Source: Exilibacterium sp. (GTDB lineage: Bacteria > Pseudomonadota > Gammaproteobacteria > Pseudomonadales > Cellvibrionaceae). From it: a stretch of DNA of 59,553 bases. The position numbers and the translations under genes are program-made. Shown piece after piece: positions 46,235 to 55,254 of this stretch. The stretch's first letter is position 1. Every line of letters begins with the position of its first letter. The stretch is taken from contig JANQMH010000001.1 in the NCBI GenBank assembly GCA_028280195.1, positions 1-59,553 of the forward strand, read 5' to 3'. The notes under the pieces were generated by a model. It did no database searches and had not been told where the DNA came from. It saw nothing but the letters and a program-made list of their open reading frames with translations.

Positions 46235-47011
46235 TCACTGCGGCGGCCGGCCGGCCAGGCTGAAGTGAAAAGTGCTGGTAGCGCCGTCGATGGCGCCGGC
46301 GCCGGTAAAGTTTCGCTCGCTGAACTCCACCTCCCGGCCGTTGACGACAATGGCGGTGGAGGCGCGTGTGCCGTAGTCTGCGGTGCGTATGAAGCGCGAT
46401 GACAACTGTCGCTCCCACGCCAGCGGCACGCCCGTGGCGGGCAGTTCGCTGTCGCTGGGGCGCTGGTCGTCGGCCAGTATCTGCAGCAGCTCGGCTGACC
46501 GCGGTGTGCCTTGCAGCGCCCGGGCGAGGGCGCTTTTGCCGCTTTCCACCTTGGGCCAGGCCGCATCCAGCAGACCGTTGCTGAGACCGTAGATAGCGGG
46601 TGCCAGAGCGGTAATGCGGTTCTGGCGATTGCTGTAATAAAACAGCTCGCGGCCGTCGCCCACCAGCAGGTTGAAGCCGTTGTAATCCGCGGCTTCGGCA
46701 TCGACTTGCCGCAGGTATTCGGCCGGCGGGCAGTCCCCCTGCAGGAAGTTCTGTGTCAGCTGCCCGCGCGAGCGCTTGCCGGTATCGGGCCTGTTGCCGT
46801 CGCGATAGTTGGTGATGGCGGCAAAGCGCCCGCAGCGGGTGATGCCGAGCCAGGTGCCGCCGGCCTGGCAGTCGACGCCGGCCAGCACCTGCGGGGCCTG
46901 TTCCCAGAAGTGCGCGGCGCGCGTGGGGCGGCGGTAGTACTCATCGCGATTGGCGGCCACTACCAGCGGATAGGCACTGCTGTAGCGGTGGGCGAGCAGG
47001 ATCAGACACAT
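46235..47011 (-). CDS. NRDE/TANGO2 family protein
   Basis: About 258 residues. It begins MCLILLAHR, with Cys2 as candidate N-terminal nucleophile, then VVAANRDEYYRRPT, the NRDE motif that names the family, and GGTWLGITRCGRFAAITNYR. These match the TANGO2 fold (Ntn-hydrolase-like). Molecular function is uncertain; heme handling and cytosolic metabolism have been proposed for relatives. ATG 47011 is the start because family members start MC at this point. It is convergent with ptsP, with no intergenic base. Confidence 0.85.
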   Translation of the reverse strand: MCLILLAHRYSSAYPLVVAANRDEYYRRPTRAAHFWEQAPQVLAGVDCQAGGTWLGITRCGRFAAITNYRDGNRPDTGKRSRGQLTQNFLQGDCPPAEYLRQVDAEAADYNGFNLLVGDGRELFYYSNRQNRITALAPAIYGLSNGLLDAAWPKVESGKSALARALQGTPRSAELLQILADDQRPSDSELPATGVPLAWERQLSSRFIRTADYGTRASTAIVVNGREVEFSERNFTGAGAIDGATSTFHFSLAGRPPQ

Positions 47012-47175
47012 AGGGGAAACACGGACCTCGCGACGGCAAAAGTTGATTTTAGCCGTGGAGTTTAACAGCTTGTGCCCTGATAATAGCGCCACCTGATAAA
47101 CGCGCGGCCGGGTGGTATCATCGCCGCCCTTCGGCTGACTGATAGGACCGGCGCAGGTAGTGCCGGAAGTTATTT

Positions 47176-48015
47176 ATGCTTGAGTACCCCGATATCGATC
47201 CCGTCGCGGTGTCGATCGGCCCTTTTACCCTCGGCGGTAAGGCGATCGGGCCGCTGCAGGTGCACTGGTACGGGCTGATGTATCTGCTGGGCTTTATCGC
47301 CGCCTGGCTGATCGCGCTGAGGCGCTCGCAGCAGAAGCATTCACCGGTGCAGAAAGCCCAGGTGGAAGACCTGATTGTCTATTCCGCGCTGGGGGTGATC
47401 CTCGGCGGCCGCTGCGGCTATGTGATGTTTTACCACTTCGACAAGTGGCTCGGCGACCCGCTGTGGCTGTTGCGGGTCTGGGAGGGGGGGATGTCCTTCC
47501 ACGGCGGTCTGATCGGCGTCATTCTGGCGATGTGGCTGTATGCGCGCCGCATCAATAAACACCTGCTCGACGTGCTGGACTTTGTGGTGCCGCTGGTACC
47601 TTTGGGGCTGGGCTTCGGGCGCATCGGCAATTTTATCGGTGCGGAACTCTGGGGGCGTGAGACCACGGTTGCCTGGGGTATGAAGTTTCCCGGCGATGAG
47701 CTGGAACTGATCCGCCACCCCTCGCAGCTCTATCAGGCGTTTCTCGAAGGCCTGGTGCTGTTTGTCATCGTCTACTGGTTTTCGGCCAAGCCGCGACCGC
47801 GCGGCACCGTCGGCGGCCTGTTCCTGATCGGTTACGGCTGCTTCCGCTTTGCGGTCGAATTTGTGCGTGAACCGGACAGCCACCTGATCAACGACCTGCT
47901 GTTTGACTGGATGACGCGCGGGCAGTTGCTGTCGCTGCCGATGATCGCCGCGGGCATTGCGCTGATGGTGTGGGGCTATCGCTACCCGCGCTTTGGCTAC
48001 ACCAGCAGCACCTGA
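47176..48015 (+). CDS. lgt: Prolipoprotein diacylglyceryl transferase
   Basis: A 279-residue inner-membrane enzyme with about seven membrane segments. Key family motifs are WYGLMYLLGF, GGRCGYVMFYH, MSFHGGLIG, GLGFGRIGNFIGAELWGR and HPSQLYQAF. It attaches diacylglycerol from phosphatidylglycerol to the lipobox cysteine of prolipoproteins such as the binding protein at 35694. It precedes thyA, as in many gammaproteobacteria. Confidence 0.96.
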   Translation: MLEYPDIDPVAVSIGPFTLGGKAIGPLQVHWYGLMYLLGFIAAWLIALRRSQQKHSPVQKAQVEDLIVYSALGVILGGRCGYVMFYHFDKWLGDPLWLLRVWEGGMSFHGGLIGVILAMWLYARRINKHLLDVLDFVVPLVPLGLGFGRIGNFIGAELWGRETTVAWGMKFPGDELELIRHPSQLYQAFLEGLVLFVIVYWFSAKPRPRGTVGGLFLIGYGCFRFAVEFVREPDSHLINDLLFDWMTRGQLLSLPMIAAGIALMVWGYRYPRFGYTSST

Positions 48016-48051
48016 ACGGGCACGCAGGAGATTTCTGCAGAGAGAGTATAA

Positions 48052-48885
48052 ATGAAGCAGTATTTGCAATTGATGCGACATATTCGCGACTGCGGTGTGC
48101 GCAAAGAGGATCGCACCGGCACCGGCACCATCAGCGTATTCGGTTATCAAATGCGCTTCGATCTGGCGCAGGGCTTTCCCCTGGTAACCACCAAGAAGTG
48201 CCATATAAAATCCATTATTTACGAGCTTTTGTGGTTTTTGCGCGGCGATACCAACACTGACTATCTGCGCCGGCACGGCGTCAGTATCTGGGACGAGTGG
48301 GCCGATGAGTGCGGTGATCTGGGGCCGGTTTACGGTTATCAGTGGCGCTCCTGGCCGGCCCCCGACGGCACCGGCATCGATCAGATCAGGCAGGTGCTGG
48401 AGCAGCTGAAAACCCGGCCGGATTCGCGCCGGCTGATTGTTTCCGCCTGGAATCCGGCGCAGCTGCCCGACGAATCGCTGTCGCCGCAGCAGAATGTGGC
48501 GCAGGGAAAAATGGCGCTGGCGGCCTGCCACACCCTGTTTCAGTTCTATGTGGCCGAGGGGCGCCTGTCCTGCCAGCTCTATCAGCGCAGCGCCGATGTG
48601 TTCCTGGGGGTGCCTTTCAATATCGCTTCCTATGCCCTGTTGACACTGATGGTCGCCCAGGTGAGTGGTCTGCAGCCGGGCGAGTTCATTCACACTTTCG
48701 GCGATGCCCACCTCTATCTCAATCATATGCAGCAGGTGGAAACCCAGTTGGCCCGCGAGCCCTATCCGGCGCCGCGCATGTATCTCAATCCCGAGGTAAA
48801 GGATCTGTTTGCATTTACTTTCGAGGATTTCGAGCTGCGCGATTATCGGGCTCACCCGCATATCGCCGCCCCGGTGGCGATCTGA
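48052..48885 (+). CDS. thyA: Thymidylate synthase
   Basis: A 277-residue Thy[27 protein letters not shown], and YGYQWRSW bind dUMP and folate; the catalytic cysteine is in [31 protein letters not shown] follows. An insertion of about 13 residues before the catalytic loop ([13 protein letters not shown]) makes it longer than the 264-residue E. coli enzyme. It makes dTMP from dUMP with methylene-tetrahydrofolate and supplies dihydrofolate to FolA. Confidence 0.97.
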   Translation: MKQYLQLMRHIRDCGVRKEDRTGTGTISVFGYQMRFDLAQGFPLVTTKKCHIKSIIYELLWFLRGDTNTDYLRRHGVSIWDEWADECGDLGPVYGYQWRSWPAPDGTGIDQIRQVLEQLKTRPDSRRLIVSAWNPAQLPDESLSPQQNVAQGKMALAACHTLFQFYVAEGRLSCQLYQRSADVFLGVPFNIASYALLTLMVAQVSGLQPGEFIHTFGDAHLYLNHMQQVETQLAREPYPAPRMYLNPEVKDLFAFTFEDFELRDYRAHPHIAAPVAI

Positions 48886-48925
48886 CAATGCCGTCTGCGC
48901 TGCGGGCAAGCCGCGGGGGTTGCCG

Positions 48926-49474
48926 ATGAAGCTGGCCGTTATCGCCGCGGTTGCCGACAATGGCGTTATCGGCCGTGACAACCAACTGCCCTGGCACCTT
49001 CCCGAAGACCTGAAGTATTTCAAGCGGGTCACGCTGGGAAAGCCGATCATCATGGGCCGCAAAACCTTCGACTCCATCGGCCGGCCGCTGCCGGGCCGCA
49101 GCAACATCGTTGTCACCCGCCAGCCCGACTGGCGGGCGGCGGGGGTGGTGGTGGCCCATTCGCTGGCGGCGGCGCTCGAGCTTGCTGCAACGCGGCTGCC
49201 GCCACCGCAGCCGCTGAAGCTGCAGACAGGGCCCGAGGCCAGGCCGGAGGCAATGCTTATCGGCGGCGCCGAACTCTATGCCGAGGGGATCGGCCGCGCC
49301 GAGCGCCTCTATCTCACTCGCGTTCATGCCAGTGTGGACGGCGACGCCTATTTTCCCCTACTGGATCCTGGGCAGTGGCGCGAGGTGTGGCGGCAGGATC
49401 ACTGCGCCAGCGATGGGACCAGCCACAGTTATTCCTTTGTGACAATGGATCGTGTTACCAAAGGTAATGAGTGA
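48926..49474 (+). CDS. folA: Dihydrofolate reductase
   Basis: A 182-residue DHFR. It starts MKLAVIAAVADNGVIGRDN, with LPWHLPEDLKYFKRVT, the cofactor-binding IMGRKTFDSIGRPLPGR and IGGAELYAEG. An insertion rich in proline (LPPPQPLKLQTGPEARPEA) precedes the last motif and lengthens it compared with the 159-residue E. coli protein. It regenerates tetrahydrofolate after ThyA. ATG 48926 is used; the frame is open upstream within thyA. Confidence 0.95.
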   Translation: MKLAVIAAVADNGVIGRDNQLPWHLPEDLKYFKRVTLGKPIIMGRKTFDSIGRPLPGRSNIVVTRQPDWRAAGVVVAHSLAAALELAATRLPPPQPLKLQTGPEARPEAMLIGGAELYAEGIGRAERLYLTRVHASVDGDAYFPLLDPGQWREVWRQDHCASDGTSHSYSFVTMDRVTKGNE

Positions 49475-49858
49475 GGCGACAGTGTTGCTTAGAAAGTGGG
49501 CGTTACGTATACTTTGTGCGCAAACCTACGTCTCCGCTACACTTTCCCGAGTTTACCGATGATGAAATTGCGCTAATTGTTACCTTGGACCGAGTTAATT
49601 GTAAAAAAACGTTACTAATTTGATACGAATCTACACAAATAGTCGTGGTTTGCTTATAAATTATTGAATGTTTGTTATGCCTGTTATTACAATGGCCCGC
49701 ACCTAGCCCTGCCGAGCATTTTAGCAGATCGAATAACATTCTTGGCGGCTATTTTCGTCGCAAACCATAAATCCCTGTAATCCCGGTTTCTTTGAAGCCC
49801 TCTGGTTTTGTGGTTTATGGTAGTTGATTGCAAGCAAGCACCCGATTTTGGGGGGAAT
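49475..49858 (+). promoter_or_regulatory. Intergenic region with candidate promoter of the TonB operon
   Basis: About 380 bp without a credible gene, AT-rich compared with its neighbours. TTGAAT (49664-49669) and TACAAT (49688-49693) with an 18-bp spacer make a possible promoter. AACCATAAA near 49765 and TTTATGGTA near 49815 form a long-range inverted repeat in the leader. GGGGGG just before ATG 49859 serves as ribosome-binding site. No Fur box is evident. Confidence 0.35.
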
Positions 49859-50644
49859 ATGAAGAACCAGCGATTCAAAGCCGTGGCTCTGTCTACTGTG
49901 CTTTCCGCCGGTGCGCTGATTGGCAGTGCAGCCCATGCGGATAAAACCTTGGATGCCATCATAGAGGTGGGTCAGGCAAAGACGTCTGCCGCCTTCAAGT
50001 CTCAACAGCGTATCGACAAGCTCGCCGATGAGACTTCAGACCTGCTGCAGGACTTTAAAACGGTCAATAAGCAGATCGAAGGACTGAGGGTCTATAACTC
50101 ACAACTCGAGCGCCAGATTGCCAATCAGTTGGTGGTGATCAACGAGCTCGAGACCTCTATCGAGAATGTCACGGTAATCGAGCGCCAGATCCAGCCGCTG
50201 ATCCTGCGTATGCTCGATGCCCTGGAGCAGTTTGTGGCGCTGGACGTGCCGTTTCACCTGGAGGAGCGCAACGACCGCCTGGATATGCTGCGCAACAACC
50301 AGGAGCGTGCCGATATTTCCGTAGCGGAGAAATTCCGCCAGGTGCTGGAAGCCTACAAGATCGAGGCCGAATACGGCCGCAAGATCGACACTTACAAGGA
50401 CACCCTCGATGTCGGCGGCCAGGAGCGCGAGGTGAATATCCTCCGCGTCGGCCGTATCGCATTGATGTACCAGACCACCGACACCCAGCTGTCGGGCGCC
50501 TGGGACCAGCGCCAGCGAGCCTGGGTCGAGCTGGATCCCGGCCAGTACCGCAGTGCCATCCTCAAGGGTATCCGCGTTGCCAAGAAGCAGGCCTCACCCG
50601 ATATCATGACTCTACCGATTCTGGCTCCGGAGGCAGCTCAATGA
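49859..50644 (+). CDS. DUF3450 periplasmic coiled-coil protein (TtpA-like partner of TonB system)
   Basis: A 261-residue exported protein with signal peptide (AVALSTVLSAGALIGSAAHA). The mature part is a long coiled coil (IDKLADETSDLLQDFKTVN, YNSQLERQIANQLVVINEL), then the conserved block LDVPFHLEERNDRLDMLRN and GRIALMYQTTD, characteristic of DUF3450. Such genes lead TonB operons of marine gammaproteobacteria. The stop overlaps the next start (ATGA), so it is cotranslated with the ExbB-like gene. Confidence 0.87.
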   Translation: MKNQRFKAVALSTVLSAGALIGSAAHADKTLDAIIEVGQAKTSAAFKSQQRIDKLADETSDLLQDFKTVNKQIEGLRVYNSQLERQIANQLVVINELETSIENVTVIERQIQPLILRMLDALEQFVALDVPFHLEERNDRLDMLRNNQERADISVAEKFRQVLEAYKIEAEYGRKIDTYKDTLDVGGQEREVNILRVGRIALMYQTTDTQLSGAWDQRQRAWVELDPGQYRSAILKGIRVAKKQASPDIMTLPILAPEAAQ

Positions 50645-52020
50645 AAACAACAATCGCTAAGTACGCTGTGGCCGTCATGGTCGCCGGCCTGTTCGGTAGC
50701 GTAAACGCAGTGGCCCAGCAGGAGCAGGCGGCTTCACTCGAGGAACTGCTGGACCGGGTGCGCGAGAGCCGGGTGTCCGAATCCCGTGAGCACCGCGAAC
50801 GCGAGGCGGAATTCCGCCGCCAGAAGTCCAATCAGCAGAACCTGCTGCAGCAGGCCAGGCGCACCAAGGCCAATGAAGAAGCGCGGTCTGAACGCCTGGA
50901 AAAAACCTATGAGGATCAAGAAGTTCAAGTCGCCGCCAAGCGCCAGCAACTGCAGGAGCGGCTGGGCTCGCTGAAGGAACTGTTCGGCCACCTGACCTCC
51001 ACCGCCGGCGATCTGCGCAGCAATCTGGAAACCTCCATCGTCAGTGCCCAGTTTCCCGGGCGCGCTGAGTTTCTCGACCAACTGATCGATAAGATGAACA
51101 GCGCCACCCAGCTGCCCACCATCGAGGAAATCGAACGCCTCTGGTACGAGCTGCAGCGGGAAACCATCGAGGGCGGCAAAGTAGTCAGATTTACCGATAC
51201 CGTCATCAAGCCCAATGGCGAGCAGTTGCAGCAGGACGTGGTGCGCATCGGCACCTACAACCTGGTTTCCGGCGGCCGCTATCTGTCCTTTAACCCCGAC
51301 GGCGAAAAGGTCGAAGAACTGACGCGCCAGCCTGCCGGCGGCTTCCTGTCCTCTGCGGCAGACCTTGAGGCCTCTACCGGCGGCTTTACCCGCGTCGGTA
51401 TCGACCCCACCGGCCCCAGCGGCGGCTCGCTGCTGTCGGCGCTGATCAACAGCCCCTCCCTTGTCGAGCGCTGGCATCAGGGTGGTATCGTCGGTTATAT
51501 CATCACTGGCGTGGGTGTATTCGCCATGCTGCTGGCCATTTTCCGCTTTGTCGTGCTGTCGGGCATGAGCAGTAAGGTCAGCGCCCAGCTGAAGTCCGAC
51601 CGCGCCAACACCAACAACCCCCTGGGCCGCGTGCTCAAGGTGGCGGAAGACAACCCCGGTCTGGACGGCGAGACGCTGGAATTGAAGCTGGAAGAGGCGG
51701 TGCTGAAAGAGCGCCCGGCTATCGAGTCCGGTCTCAACCTGTTGAAAATCATTGCCGCCGTGGCCCCGCTGCTGGGTCTGCTGGGTACGGTAACCGGTAT
51801 GATCATTACCTTCCAGGCGATCACCATCTTCGGTGCCGGTGATCCGAAGGCGATGGCCGGCGGTATCTCCAGCGCTCTGGTCACCACGGTGCTGGGTCTG
51901 ATCGTGGCGATTCCCACGGTGCTGATGCACACCCTGGTCAGTGGCCGCGCCAAGCGTGTCATCCATATTCTGGATGAGCAAAGTGCCGGCATCATCGCTG
52001 AAAACGCCGAGGGTAAATAG
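50641..52020 (+). CDS. TtpC-like MotA/TolQ/ExbB proton channel protein with periplasmic coiled coil
   Basis: A 459-residue protein. A signal peptide (VAVMVAGLFGSVNAVAQ) is followed by about 240 residues of periplasmic coiled coil and a conserved globular segment. The last ~180 residues are an ExbB-type channel with VGYIITGVGVFAMLLAIF, LKIIAAVAPLLGLLGTVTGMI and GGISSALVTTVLGLIVAIP. This is the TtpC architecture described in Vibrio TonB3-type systems, where it helps link the ExbB-ExbD motor with TonB. Its position between the DUF3450 gene and exbB fits. Confidence 0.88.
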   Translation: MKTTIAKYAVAVMVAGLFGSVNAVAQQEQAASLEELLDRVRESRVSESREHREREAEFRRQKSNQQNLLQQARRTKANEEARSERLEKTYEDQEVQVAAKRQQLQERLGSLKELFGHLTSTAGDLRSNLETSIVSAQFPGRAEFLDQLIDKMNSATQLPTIEEIERLWYELQRETIEGGKVVRFTDTVIKPNGEQLQQDVVRIGTYNLVSGGRYLSFNPDGEKVEELTRQPAGGFLSSAADLEASTGGFTRVGIDPTGPSGGSLLSALINSPSLVERWHQGGIVGYIITGVGVFAMLLAIFRFVVLSGMSSKVSAQLKSDRANTNNPLGRVLKVAEDNPGLDGETLELKLEEAVLKERPAIESGLNLLKIIAAVAPLLGLLGTVTGMIITFQAITIFGAGDPKAMAGGISSALVTTVLGLIVAIPTVLMHTLVSGRAKRVIHILDEQSAGIIAENAEGK

Positions 52021-52029
52021 GAGATTCGC

Positions 52030-52557
52030 ATGCTGGCATTGATGGAAGCCCTTGCGGATATTAGGGCCTTTGTGAATCAGGGTGGTGAGGTGCTATTCCT
52101 CATTGCCATCCTGACCTTCGTCATGTGGACCCTGATCTTTGAGCGTATGTGGTATTTCAAGGGCGCCCTGGGCCGCGATGTTCAGGCCGCCCTGGACACC
52201 TGGGAGGCGCGCCCCGAGCGCAAATCCTGGAATGCCCACCAGGTGCGTCATGCGCTTATCTCCCGTGTATCCGAGAAGGTCAATAACAACCTGGATCTGA
52301 TCGCCACCATGGTGTCCCTGGCGCCCTTGTTTGGCCTGCTGGGTACGGTCTGGGGGATGATCGAGGTATTCAATATCCTCGCCGTCACCGGCGGTGGCGA
52401 TGCCAAATCCATGGCCAGTGGTGTGTCCAAAGCAACCATTCCGACCATGGCGGGCATGGTCGCGGCGCTGTCGGGCGTGTTTGGCAACACTTTTGTCACC
52501 CGTGTTGCGGAGCGCGAGAATCAACTGCTGGCCGATCATTTGACGATGGACCACTGA
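52030..52557 (+). CDS. exbB: ExbB biopolymer transport protein
   Basis: A 175-residue inner-membrane protein with three membrane segments. VLFLIAILTFVMWTLIFERMW is the first; LIATMVSLAPLFGLLGTVWGMI and GVSKATIPTMAGMVAALSGVF are the conserved TolQ/ExbB channel segments. With ExbD it uses the proton gradient to drive TonB. It is the second channel protein in the operon. Confidence 0.93.
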   Translation: MLALMEALADIRAFVNQGGEVLFLIAILTFVMWTLIFERMWYFKGALGRDVQAALDTWEARPERKSWNAHQVRHALISRVSEKVNNNLDLIATMVSLAPLFGLLGTVWGMIEVFNILAVTGGGDAKSMASGVSKATIPTMAGMVAALSGVFGNTFVTRVAERENQLLADHLTMDH

Positions 52558-52655
52558 GACAGGTATATACCCGATTCAACCGGAACCAAGTTCCGGTTGC
52601 GGAGTCTGGATATTAAGGGGCTTCCCCAGCGGGGATCCCTCAACAGAGAGTGACT

Positions 52656-53060
52656 ATGAGCAGGAAAAACCAAAAGGCTGAAGAAGAGGCGGGTGCCATC
52701 GATCTCACCCCCATGCTCGATGTGGTTTTTATCATGTTGATCTTCTTTATCGTTACTGCTTCCTTCATCAAAGAGACCGGGATCGAGGTCAATCGCCCCG
52801 AGGCAAACACGGCCGAGCTGAAAAAGAACGCCAATATTCTGGTCGCCATCAACTCCAATGACGAAGTCTGGATCGACAAGCGCCGCATAGACGAGCGCAA
52901 CGTGCGCGCCAATATCGAGCGCCTGCACGCTGAGAACCCCAAGGGTGCAGTGGTTATCCAGGCGGATGATAAGGCCAGTGTCAAGCTTCTGACTGCGGTG
53001 GCCGATGCGGCCCGCGAAGTGGGTGTGATTGACGTCTCTATCGCTACTGAGAAAAAGTAG
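52656..53060 (+). CDS. exbD: ExbD biopolymer transport protein
   Basis: A 134-residue protein: a single N-terminal membrane segment with the essential aspartate in IDLTPMLDVVFIMLIFFIV, then a periplasmic domain with INRP-like EVNRPEA and VIQADDKASVKLLTAVAD. ATG 52656 is preferred; GTG 52650 in frame is possible. About 100 bp separate it from exbB. Confidence 0.94.
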   Translation: MSRKNQKAEEEAGAIDLTPMLDVVFIMLIFFIVTASFIKETGIEVNRPEANTAELKKNANILVAINSNDEVWIDKRRIDERNVRANIERLHAENPKGAVVIQADDKASVKLLTAVADAAREVGVIDVSIATEKK

Positions 53061-53066
53061 GGCGCT

Positions 53067-53690
53067 ATGAACTTTACACGAGTGATAACGGCAGGAATAC
53101 TGGCAGCGGGTACGACCTTCGGCTTGCTGTTTTTGATGCACACGCTGATCGAGGCGAACATGCGCGAGCCGGACGAGGTGGAGGAGCGCAAGATCGCCGA
53201 CATCACCATGCCGGAAACCGAAATCGAAACCCAGTACGAAACCCAGAAACCCGACAAGCCCGAGGACCCCGAAGAGCCGCCACCGGATCTGCCGGAGCCG
53301 GAGTTCGAGGCCCCGGATGTCAACCCCGATGCGCTGAATATGTCGGCGCCGCGGATTGCGGCCAATGTCCGGGTCGGCGGTATCGGCGGTTTCTCTTCCG
53401 ATGGTGAATACCTGCCCATCGTCAAGGTGCAGCCGCGCTACCCCAACCGCGCCCTGAGCCGTGGTATAGAGGGTTTCGTGATCGTCGAGTTCACGGTGAC
53501 CAGGAGCGGTGCAGTGCGTGATCCAGTGGTAATCGAAGCGCAGGACAGCCGCGGCAACCCGACCACGATCTTTAACAGCTCGGCGCTGAAGGCGGCCTTG
53601 AAGTTCAAATACAAGCCGCGGGTCATCGACGGCGAGCCGGTGGAAGTGCCCGGTGTGCGCAACAAAATTACCTTTGCAATTGCCAAGTAA
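53067..53690 (+). CDS. tonB: TonB energy transducer
   Basis: A 207-residue TonB. An N-terminal membrane anchor (FGLLFLMHTLIEANM) is followed by a Pro/Glu/Asp-rich spacer (EDPEEPPPDLPEPEFEAP) and the C-terminal domain with YLPIVKVQPRYPNRALSRG, EGFVIVEFTVTRSGAV and ALKFKYKPRVIDGEPV. It spans the periplasm and touches the TonB box of outer-membrane receptors such as that at 22469. The start is 6 bp after exbD. Confidence 0.94.
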   Translation: MNFTRVITAGILAAGTTFGLLFLMHTLIEANMREPDEVEERKIADITMPETEIETQYETQKPDKPEDPEEPPPDLPEPEFEAPDVNPDALNMSAPRIAANVRVGGIGGFSSDGEYLPIVKVQPRYPNRALSRGIEGFVIVEFTVTRSGAVRDPVVIEAQDSRGNPTTIFNSSALKAALKFKYKPRVIDGEPVEVPGVRNKITFAIAK

Positions 53691-53705
53691 ACAATGGTGG
53701 AGACT

Positions 53706-55109
53706 ATGAGTATGACGGTCCCAGGTTTAGCGTCCGATTGTTTAAAAGCGAGTGCCACAATGATTGGCAGGTCGATCAGGTATACGTTGCTGGCAGCGCC
53801 GCTGATGCTGGCGCCGGTGCTGGCCAATGTAGCGCTGCAGGCGGCCGGCCAGCCGGGTTTTGCCGCCGGCTCCGCGGTGGCCCAGGAGCAGAAGGAGAAG
53901 CCCAAGTACAAGACCCGCAAAACGCCGGCGTTGAGAGAGAGTGTATTCAAGAAGTTCGGTGTCGTGCAGGAACTGGTCAGCCCGGAGGAAGAGGGAGCGA
54001 AACCGGATTTTCGCAAGGCTCTCGAAGAGTTGAGAAAAATCGAAAAAGGCGCCGACAAATTCAATAAGTACGAGAAGGCCCAGCTCTACAACTACTACGG
54101 TTTTGTCCACTACTCCCTGGAAAACTTCCGCGATGCGGTGCGCTATTACAAGCTGGTGGTGGCGCAGAGCCCGGAGATTCCCATCGGTCTCGAGCAGGGC
54201 ACCATGTACACCATCGCCCAGCTGTATTTCGTGCTCGAAGACTATCCCAACGCCATCGATGCACTGTTGGCCTGGATGGAGGTAGCGCCGATCGTGGGCG
54301 CCGATTCCCATATTCTGCTGGCACAGGCTTACTACCAGAGCAACCAGATGACGCCGGCTCTCAAGCATACCAATATCGCGGTGGAAGACTGGGAGAGCAG
54401 GGACAAGGTGCCGAAGGAAAACTGGTACTCACTGCAGCGCGCTCTTTACTACGAGAAAAATGACTTCAAGAAAGTGATCGGCATTCTCGAGAAGATGGTG
54501 CGTCACTACCCCAAAATTACCTATTGGAAGCAATTGTCCGGCATGTACGGCTCCACCAACCAGGAGAAAAAACAGCTGCACGCGCTGGAGACTGTCTATT
54601 TGATGGGTGGACTGGACAAGGAAAAAGAGTTATTGAACCTCGCTTATTTGCTGATGGGTGAAGAAGTGCCTTACAAGGCTGCCAAGGTGGTGGCCAAGGG
54701 TATTAAAGACGAGATTATCGAGCCGACCGCGAAAAACCTCGAGTTCCAGGCTCAGGCATTGCGTCTGGCCCAGGAGGTTAAAGATTCCATTCCGGTGATG
54801 TTGCGAGCGGCGAAGAAATCCGATAAAGGCGATTTGTATGCGCGTCTGGCCGGTATCTACCTGGACAGCGATAAGAATAAAGAGGCTCTCGATGCCGCAG
54901 CGCAGGCGATCAAAAAGGGTGATATCAAGCGCATGGACCAGCTGTATGTGGTGATGGGCATGGCGCGGGCCAACCTGGGTCGCTATGAGGATGCGCTCAA
55001 GGCCTTTAACCAGTGCAGCAAGGACAAGCGCAGCAAGCGAACCTGCCAGCAGTGGGCCAAATACATTGAAGGCGAGATCAAGCGCGAGGAGCAGCTGGCC
55101 GCCAGTTGA
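53706..55109 (+). CDS. TPR-repeat periplasmic protein of the TonB operon
   Basis: About 467 residues with a signal-like N-terminus (RYTLLAAPLMLAPVLANVA). The rest is a long array of tetratricopeptide-type helix pairs, e.g. YEKAQLYNYYGFVHYSLENF, IAQLYFVLEDYPNAIDALL and MARANLGRYEDALKAFNQC. It resembles the TPR protein that closes TtpC-type TonB operons and is needed for receptor function in Vibrio. ATG 53706 is used because GGTGGAG lies just ahead; the ATG at 53694 overlaps that site. A terminator follows 22 bp after the stop. Confidence 0.85.
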   Translation: MSMTVPGLASDCLKASATMIGRSIRYTLLAAPLMLAPVLANVALQAAGQPGFAAGSAVAQEQKEKPKYKTRKTPALRESVFKKFGVVQELVSPEEEGAKPDFRKALEELRKIEKGADKFNKYEKAQLYNYYGFVHYSLENFRDAVRYYKLVVAQSPEIPIGLEQGTMYTIAQLYFVLEDYPNAIDALLAWMEVAPIVGADSHILLAQAYYQSNQMTPALKHTNIAVEDWESRDKVPKENWYSLQRALYYEKNDFKKVIGILEKMVRHYPKITYWKQLSGMYGSTNQEKKQLHALETVYLMGGLDKEKELLNLAYLLMGEEVPYKAAKVVAKGIKDEIIEPTAKNLEFQAQALRLAQEVKDSIPVMLRAAKKSDKGDLYARLAGIYLDSDKNKEALDAAAQAIKKGDIKRMDQLYVVMGMARANLGRYEDALKAFNQCSKDKRSKRTCQQWAKYIEGEIKREEQLAAS

Positions 55110-55130
55110 GCCGATTTAGTCCAGACAATG

Positions 55131-55157
55131 AAAAAGCCGGCGTATTGCCGGCTTTTT
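55131..55157 (+). terminator. Rho-independent terminator of the TonB operon
   Basis: GCCGGC and GCCGGC arms around a GTATT loop, flanked by AAAAA on the left and TTTTTT on the right, form a strong bidirectional-type terminator directly after the TPR gene. Confidence 0.9.
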
Positions 55158-55254
55158 TATTGGGCGGTTTGCAGTTCCCGGGAAATATTGCCATTGTGCC
55201 GCGACCAGATAAGGCCCGCCGAGCCGGTTTGTGCTGTCGTGCCGGGGAAAATCC

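Noticed and set aside
47341-49116. 591-codon open frame on the minus strand
   Set aside because: It lies opposite lgt, thyA and folA, which are unmistakable. Its His/Gln/Arg-rich composition is typical of the antisense shadow of GC-rich genes.
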